A stretch of DNA of 64,000 bases, from assembly GCF_014192745.1 (NCBI RefSeq), contig NZ_JACHYJ010000009.1:62001-126000 (forward strand), read 5' to 3'. A program made the position numbers and the translations under genes. Source of the stretch: Luteimonas sp. RC10 (GTDB taxonomy: Bacteria > Pseudomonadota > Gammaproteobacteria > Xanthomonadales > Xanthomonadaceae). Under the pieces are notes generated by a model. It did not search any database, was not told the DNA's origin, and saw nothing but the letters and a program-made list of their open reading frames with translations. Below are positions 59,078 to 64,000 of the stretch, in pieces; position 1 is the stretch's first letter; every line of letters starts with the position of its first letter.

Positions 59078-60627
59078 GCGGCGCGTGCCGCGGTACGCGC
59101 GTAGAGGTCGGCGTAGCGCTGGCCGGCGTGCTCCCAGCCCGAGGGCACCAGCATCGCGGCGCGACGCATCGCCGACATCAGGCCTGGCAGTCGCCAGGTC
59201 CGGAACGCGCGTCCGACACAACGCCGCAGCGCATCGGCCGACGGCTCGGCGAACAGGAAGCCGGTCACGCCGTCGTCGACGGTGTCGATCAACCCGCCGG
59301 TGGCATGCGCGATCGGCAGGCTGCCGAACCGCTGGGCGTACATCTGGCTCAGCCCGCAAGGCTCAAAGCGCGAGGGCATCAGCAGAAAATCGGATGCGGC
59401 ATAGACGCGCCGCGCCAGGCGCTCCTCGAAGCCGATCATCGCCGCCATGTGCGCCGGATAGCGGCCACACAGCGTGCGCACCGAGCGCTCGATCTGCCGC
59501 TCGCCCTGGCCGACGAACACGATCTGGCCGCCGGCGGCGGCGATCTGCGGCGCCACCTCGACCACCAGGTCCATGCCTTTCTGGTGCACCAGCCGCGACA
59601 CCACCGCAAACAGCGGTCCGCGGCTCTGCGGCAGATGGAACTCGCGCCGCACCTGCTCGGCGTTGACGTTCTTGCCCTGCCACTGGTTGACGCTGAAGTG
59701 CACCGGCAGATGCGCATCGGTGCGCGGATCGTAGCTGGCGTCCACGCCGTTGATGATCCCGCTCAGGCGCCCGGCCGCGGCCCGGCGTGCGAGCAACGCA
59801 TCGAGCCCGCAGCCCAGCTCCGGGCCGGTGATCTGGCGCGCGTAGCTCACGCTCACGGTGTTGACCTGGTCGGCATGCACGATGCCGGCCTGCAGGAACG
59901 ACAGCCGGCCATAGAAATCCAGCGCCGGCGCGGCGGCCTCGGGAATGCCCAACTGTGGCGCCATCGTCGCCGGAAACAGGCCCTGGTAAGCGAGGTTGTG
60001 GATCGTCAGCAGGCTGGGAACCGCGATCCCCTCCCAGCGCAGGTAACCGGCGGCGAGTGCACACGGCCAGTCGTTGAGATGCAGCAACCGCGGCGTCCAA
60101 TCCAGGCCAGCGCGGCCGGCGGCGATCTGCGCGGCGGCATGCGACAGGGTCGCGAAGCGCACTGCGTTGTCGTCCCAGTCGGTGCCGGCATCCGAGACAT
60201 AGGGCGAGCCCTCGCGCTCGAACAGCGCGGCGTTGAGCAGCACGTAGACCGGCAGCCCGTCGGCCTGGCGCACCAGGCCGATGCGGCAGGCCGGCAATGC
60301 GGCGCGGCCGGCGATCTCGCCGACGATCTCCAGCGCGCCGGCCTTCTCCAGCACCGCCGGGTAGCCCGGAATCAGCACCCGCACGTCGTAGCGCGCCCGC
60401 AATGCGCGAGGCAGTGCTGCGGCCACCTCGCCCAGGCCACCGGCCTTGACGAAGTCGCTCATCTCCGACGTCACGAACAGCGAGGGTTGTCGCACTGGCG
60501 CGGTGACCGCAATCCGGGCGGTCGGGGCGGAACGGGCGAACCGGCCGCGTGCATCGCGTTGGCGCTGCAAGCCGCGAACGGTCTTGGCGCGGACCACGGG
60601 TCCTGGGTGGTCGATGGGCTGAGGCAT
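59074..60627 (-). CDS. glgA: glycogen (ADP-glucose) synthase
   Basis: 517 residues; GT5 family, usually about 480. The core begins at [28 protein letters not shown], where KAGGL binds the donor. A 45-residue basic N-terminal extension ([13 protein letters not shown]) precedes it. C-terminal donor site [28 protein letters not shown] is intact. First gene of the operon; the window has no glgC, so ADP-glucose supply is elsewhere in the genome. ATG 60627. Confidence 0.94.
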   Translation of the reverse strand: MPQPIDHPGPVVRAKTVRGLQRQRDARGRFARSAPTARIAVTAPVRQPSLFVTSEMSDFVKAGGLGEVAAALPRALRARYDVRVLIPGYPAVLEKAGALEIVGEIAGRAALPACRIGLVRQADGLPVYVLLNAALFEREGSPYVSDAGTDWDDNAVRFATLSHAAAQIAAGRAGLDWTPRLLHLNDWPCALAAGYLRWEGIAVPSLLTIHNLAYQGLFPATMAPQLGIPEAAAPALDFYGRLSFLQAGIVHADQVNTVSVSYARQITGPELGCGLDALLARRAAAGRLSGIINGVDASYDPRTDAHLPVHFSVNQWQGKNVNAEQVRREFHLPQSRGPLFAVVSRLVHQKGMDLVVEVAPQIAAAGGQIVFVGQGERQIERSVRTLCGRYPAHMAAMIGFEERLARRVYAASDFLLMPSRFEPCGLSQMYAQRFGSLPIAHATGGLIDTVDDGVTGFLFAEPSADALRRCVGRAFRTWRLPGLMSAMRRAAMLVPSGWEHAGQRYADLYARTAARAA

Positions 60628-61019
60628 GACGAAGTCCGATAAGCGTGGCGACGAACGGCCGTCATACGGCGCGCTGCCCGGGCAGGGCGGCGATCCATGG
60701 CGGGATGGCGTGTGGGGGAGTCACCGGCGACGGGACGATCGTCCCGGCCTGGCATCCACTATGGGAATGCGCCAATAAAAGCGTCGTGAAGCGGGCATGG
60801 CCGCGATGTGACGCCAGGGACGAACTTTCGCCATCGCGAGCGCAGGCAACGCGCACGACGATGCGATGAATGCGCTGTGGGGGCGCGATCCGTCAACGCT
60901 GCGCCAGAATCGCGCACGCGGATCGATCGCGTTTCCGCCTGTCGATCTACAGGCCGGTTGCCTCGACACTGCGAGGCGCTGCATGACCGAGGGCGCGGGC
61001 GCAAGGCCGGTCGAGCATC
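60628..61019. other. regulatory gap upstream of glgA
   Basis: 392 bases without a supported gene, between glgA and the unknown two-gene unit, both minus strand. It holds two perfect palindromes (60674-60685 and 60731-60746) and must carry the promoter of the glg/tre operon. An AT-containing stretch around 60760-60780 (CGCCAATAAAAGCG) is a plausible promoter place but no clear -35/-10 pair was found. Confidence 0.5.
60731..60746. promoter_or_regulatory. 16-bp perfect palindrome upstream of glgA
   Basis: CGGGACGATCGTCCCG is fully self-complementary, about 104 bases before the glgA start. A second, shorter one CTGCCCGGGCAG is at 60674-60685. Either could be a dimeric repressor or activator site (inference). 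Confidence 0.4.
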
Positions 61020-61469
61020 TCAGTCGACGTGCGTGTTCGCACCGGGCGCGCGACGTGCCGGCGTCGCCGTCGATACCGGCACCACCTGCACCTCGGCCTG
61101 CGTGGACGGCACACCGCTCGCGCCGACCTGCGAACCTTCCACCAGTTGCGTGCCGTGTTCGCTCGATTGACTGACGATGCGCACCAGCTCGCTCGACCCG
61201 TCCGGCCAGACCACACGGAATGTGGCCCCGGGCGGCAATGTCCGGAACGGGGTCGGGCTCTGCGCGCGATACAACGCGGCCACCTGCGCGGCGCCGAGGC
61301 GGCGCTGCTCGGGCGGCGCCTCGATGGTGGTCTCGGCGACCTCGGCCAGACCACCGTAATGGTCGCCGATCGCATCGACGACCACGCCTGCGACCGCGAC
61401 CGAGTAGCCGAAGAAGACCGCAGCCCAGAACCAGAACCGTACCCTGCGCGAAAACGCCCGCTGCTTCAT
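61020..61469 (-). CDS. membrane-anchored protein of unknown function
   Basis: 149 residues. One N-terminal membrane helix (about 12-31, FWFWAAVFFGYSVAVAG), then a soluble, Pro/Thr-rich domain with FRVVWPDGSSELVRIVSQSSEHGTQLVEG. Not recognised. The ATG overlaps the stop of the upstream gene as ATGA. Confidence 0.75.
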   Translation of the reverse strand: MKQRAFSRRVRFWFWAAVFFGYSVAVAGVVVDAIGDHYGGLAEVAETTIEAPPEQRRLGAAQVAALYRAQSPTPFRTLPPGATFRVVWPDGSSELVRIVSQSSEHGTQLVEGSQVGASGVPSTQAEVQVVPVSTATPARRAPGANTHVD

Positions 61470-62431
61470 TTCGTCACCATCCCGACCTGCTGGTCGCGTC
61501 GTAGTTCAGCTGTCATCTCTTCGATCTGTTCGGCGTCCTGCGGCGGCGACGCCTCCCGGACGAACGCCGAGAAATCCTGGCTCTCATCCTGGGCGCAGAT
61601 GCCACCCTCGGCGCAGTACCGGGTCATCAGCGCCCCGTCGCCGCTGCAATCCAGGCCCAGGCCGCAGGCCGCGTTGTGCCAGGCGGTCTCCGCGTTCTGG
61701 GAGCCGGCCACACGACCGGCCAGCGCCGGATCCCCGGCCGCCGCCTCGCCCATCGCCGGGGCCAGCGCGGTGTAGGCGTCCGGGTCGGCCGATTCGAGCA
61801 CGCGGTCGACCAGCCCGCGGCGATAGTCCTCGTCGTCGGCCAGCGGCGCGCCCATCGACAGCAACGCTGCCTCGGCCGGCAGGCTGCCGGCCAGCGCCGC
61901 CTCGCGCCGTTGTTCCACCAATTGCACGAAACTCGGCGCGTCGTCGGCGACGAAGCGGCCGCAGCGGCGCTCGATCCGGGCGCGCGCCTCGCGCAGCGGG
62001 CGTGCGGCCGGCAGGGGCAGACTGGCAAGCAGCAAGGTGTCGCGCGCGTAGTCGACCGGCGCCCGGGCATAGCCGGCGCAGTACTCATGGATCCGGCTGA
62101 CCAGCCAGCGCGCCTCGGCGTCGCCGCGCTCGGACAGCGGCAGCAATCGCTGGGCGAGTGCGAACAGATCCTGCGATCGCTCGAACGCCTGCCGGGGCGA
62201 GACCGGGACCGCCGAGGCCACACGCTGCGAGGTGGCATGGCGCGTCGTCCGGCCCAACCGTTGGGTCGTCTTCGTCGCAACCCCAGGCGCCCGCGACATG
62301 GCGAATGCATCGCCAACCGGCGCCGCATCACGGCTCCGGTTCGCAGCAGCCGGTGCATCGGCACGCGAGAACGCCAGCGCCAGGACCACGGCGGCGACAA
62401 GCACGAGGACGGCGGCGACTCTCAGATGCAA
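61466..62431 (-). CDS. membrane-anchored protein of unknown function with conserved cysteines
   Basis: 321 residues if started at TTG 62431, which has GGAAG in the right place; an upstream frame to 62581 exists. Helix about 3-22, then a mostly helical domain with EYCAGY, RIERRCGRF, NAACGLGLDCSGDG, TRYCAEGGICAQDES. The spread of Cys pairs suggests an oxidised periplasmic protein. No family recognised. Translationally coupled to the 149-residue gene. Confidence 0.7.
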   Translation of the reverse strand: MHLRVAAVLVLVAAVVLALAFSRADAPAAANRSRDAAPVGDAFAMSRAPGVATKTTQRLGRTTRHATSQRVASAVPVSPRQAFERSQDLFALAQRLLPLSERGDAEARWLVSRIHEYCAGYARAPVDYARDTLLLASLPLPAARPLREARARIERRCGRFVADDAPSFVQLVEQRREAALAGSLPAEAALLSMGAPLADDEDYRRGLVDRVLESADPDAYTALAPAMGEAAAGDPALAGRVAGSQNAETAWHNAACGLGLDCSGDGALMTRYCAEGGICAQDESQDFSAFVREASPPQDAEQIEEMTAELRRDQQVGMVTK

Positions 62432-62736
62432 GGCGGGCTTCCGACAGGTCCGGGCAGGAGCGGGATCGCCCACGCCGAGCCATTCGACCTGGGCGGCAAT
62501 GCCGCCGGCGCGCGCAGAACCGGGCGGGGACGCGATTGTAGCCCATCGCGGCAGGCCGCCCGGGCGGGCTCCCGGAAGCAATCTGTGACTGCCATCACGT
62601 CATCGCGCGCGGGCTCACCCGCCTCGCAGGGCCGACCTCCGTGGTGGCGTCCGGCGCTCCTTTTGAGACGCGCGTTGACGTGCCGCATGCACCCGCCGGC
62701 CGCAAGGTGAGGTGCCGCCCATTCTCGGAGCCCGCC
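62432..62736. other. divergent intergenic region
   Basis: About 305 bases between the unknown membrane protein (minus) and the small lipoprotein (plus). It must hold promoters for both; no strong motif or hairpin was noted. Confidence 0.5.
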
Positions 62737-63036
62737 ATGCGCCCCACGCCGTTCGTGCGTCCGCTTGCCGCCGCCCTCGCCTCGTTGCTCCTGTTCGCTG
62801 CCGCCGGCTGCGACCGCCGCGACCAGCAGGAAGCACTGTCGACCGACCCGCAGACTGTGCCGCCGCCCGACCACGCGGCCACCCGCAATCCGGACGCGGG
62901 CGCAGGCGTCACGGCCCAGGACGTGGACGGCGACCGCACCGCCGCGCCCCCGGCCGACAGCGTCGAGCAGGGCCCCCTGTCGGAACCCGTTGGCGACCCC
63001 GCACCGCCGCCGCCCGACCCGCCGCCGGCCCCTTGA
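62737..63036 (+). CDS. small predicted lipoprotein
   Basis: 99 residues, ATG 62737. Signal with lipobox AAGC (Cys25), mature part acidic and Pro/Ala-rich with no folded domain. Function unknown; it precedes prmA by 70 bases on the same strand but with no functional link. Confidence 0.65.
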   Translation: MRPTPFVRPLAAALASLLLFAAAGCDRRDQQEALSTDPQTVPPPDHAATRNPDAGAGVTAQDVDGDRTAAPPADSVEQGPLSEPVGDPAPPPPDPPPAP

Positions 63037-63106
63037 GCGACACCGCGGCCTTTACGCGCCGGGACATGGGACCGAAGATGCCGGCCCCACGTCGCGGAAA
63101 TTCACC

Positions 63107-64000
63107 ATGCCTCACCTCGAACTGAGCCTGCGCTGCAGCGAAGCCGAGCAGCCACGCTATGCGCGCGCGCTCGAAGACGTGGGGGCCCTGGCGGTGACGA
63201 TGCTCGACGCCGACGCCGATACCTCCAACGAGCAGGCGATCCTGGAGCCGGGCGTCGGCGAGACACCGTTGTGGAACTCCGTGGTGCTGACCGCGTTGTT
63301 CGAGGTCGACACCGACGCGCTGGCGCTGCTGGCCGCGCTCGAGTCCTTCGACGGCGGGCTCGACTGGACCCGCGCCGGCTTTGCCAAGGTCGAGGACCAG
63401 GACTGGGAGCGGGCCTGGATGGACCAGTACGTACCGCTGCGCTTCGGCGCGCGCACCTGGATCGTGCCGTGGAACAGCGAGGTGCCCGAGGAGGCGGGCG
63501 ACGAGGCGGCGATCGTCCGCCTCGATCCCGGCCTGGCCTTCGGCTCGGGCACCCATCCCACGACCTCGCTGTGCCTGCAGTGGCTCGATGGATTGGCCGC
63601 CGATGGCGTGCTCGACGGCTGCACCGTGCTCGACTACGGCTGCGGCAGCGGCATCCTCGCGCTCGCCGCGCTCAAGCTGGGCGCCGCGCAGGCGATCGGC
63701 GTCGACAACGATCCGCAGGCCCTCCAGGCCTCGGGCGACAACGCCGCACGCAACGGCGTGGACGCGGCGCTGACGGTCTTCCTGCCCAGCGACGCGCCGC
63801 AGGCGAGCTATCCGGTGGTGGTCGCCAACATCCTGGCCACCGCGCTCGATGCGCTGGCCGAGACGCTGGCCGAGCGCGTCGCCCCGGGTGGGCGGATCGC
63901 GCTGTCGGGCATTCTCGACGGCCAGGAAGAAGCGCTGCTGCGACGCTACCGCCCCTGGTTCGAGCAGTTGGCGGTCGCGCGCGAAGGCGACTGGGTGCGC
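63107..64000 (+). CDS. prmA: ribosomal protein L11 methyltransferase (3' end outside window)
   Basis: 298 residues before the right edge of the window; complete PrmA is about 300, so only the last few codons are missing. N-terminal substrate-binding domain ([32 protein letters not shown]), hinge, then the SAM-binding domain with [37 protein letters not shown] and [11 protein letters not shown]. Trimethylates L11 of the ribosome. No accC lies upstream, unlike some relatives. Confidence 0.93.
   Translation, partial: MPHLELSLRCSEAEQPRYARALEDVGALAVTMLDADADTSNEQAILEPGVGETPLWNSVVLTALFEVDTDALALLAALESFDGGLDWTRAGFAKVEDQDWERAWMDQYVPLRFGARTWIVPWNSEVPEEAGDEAAIVRLDPGLAFGSGTHPTTSLCLQWLDGLAADGVLDGCTVLDYGCGSGILALAALKLGAAQAIGVDNDPQALQASGDNAARNGVDAALTVFLPSDAPQASYPVVVANILATALDALAETLAERVAPGGRIALSGILDGQEEALLRRYRPWFEQLAVAREGDWVR

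Noticed and set aside
60947..61375. Extra minus-strand frame of 142 codons
   Set aside because: Overlaps the 149-residue gene in another frame, with Arg/Pro shadow composition.

Overview
The window is about 70% GC and densely coded. Its gene content fits a Xanthomonadaceae chromosome, most likely in the Lysobacter/Luteimonas part of the family (inference). The clues are a trp cluster split by two unrelated genes, a PhoPQ pair with a linked PepSY-like protein, a glycogen/trehalose operon, a tryptophan 2,3-dioxygenase whose key residues sit at the same numbers as in the Xanthomonas campestris enzyme, and many small xanthomonad-type hypothetical proteins. Apart from one solo palindromic repeat there are no mobile elements, prophage genes or CRISPR arrays. 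Most of the window is core chromosome.

Region 1 (1-9.1 kb): the minus-strand set rpe, a YegS-like lipid kinase, trpE, a SIMPL-domain secreted protein, trpG, an unrecognised 286-aa protein, trpD and trpC (cut by the window edge) links pentose phosphate and tryptophan synthesis. purC and a J-domain protein are divergent. A 360-base gap between rpe and the kinase holds a possible small RNA with a good terminator and a near-perfect inverted repeat of the RAYT/REP type.

Region 2 (9.3-19.6 kb): a membrane serine hydrolase, an Mpo1/DUF962 protein, a nucleotide-sugar-type epimerase and a complete Mrp Na+/H+ antiporter operon in which subunits A and B are fused (A/B, C, D, E, F, G), ending at a lipoprotein gene.

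Region 3 (19.7-34.6 kb): aromatic amino acid breakdown and peptide scavenging. hppD and hmgA (tyrosine) face a MarR regulator, and an inverted repeat lies inside the predicted hppD promoter. A POT peptide transporter, an AbgT transporter, a large ExeM/NucH-type secreted nuclease, tryptophan 2,3-dioxygenase, an orphan CbiM-like membrane protein, a Tat-exported M19 dipeptidase homologue that lacks metal ligands, and a metallo-beta-lactamase-fold hydrolase follow.

Region 4 (34.7-48.2 kb): trpS carrying a C-terminal YegP/DUF1508-like domain and coupled to a small membrane protein; stress and envelope genes (CsbD, entericidin); arginase; an islet of small unlinked genes that includes an orphan Rap1a/Tai-like immunity protein; tRNA-Thr; birA-coaX-SPOR; mtfA; phoPQ; dusA.

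Region 5 (48.3-60.6 kb): a seven-gene minus-strand operon, glgA-glgB-treZ-malQ-treY-DUF2934-glgX, in which every junction overlaps by 1 to 13 bases. It can build and debranch glycogen and turn it into trehalose. glgC and glgP are not in the window. A perfect 16-bp palindrome lies upstream of glgA.

Region 6 (60.7-64 kb): two coupled unknown membrane-anchored proteins, a small lipoprotein, and prmA running off the right edge.

No clearly new defence or secretion system was found. The most interesting leads are the metal-ligand-deficient M19 protein, the TrpS fusion, the DUF2934 gene inside the glycogen operon, the hppD operator, and the possible small RNA beside the REP-like palindrome.
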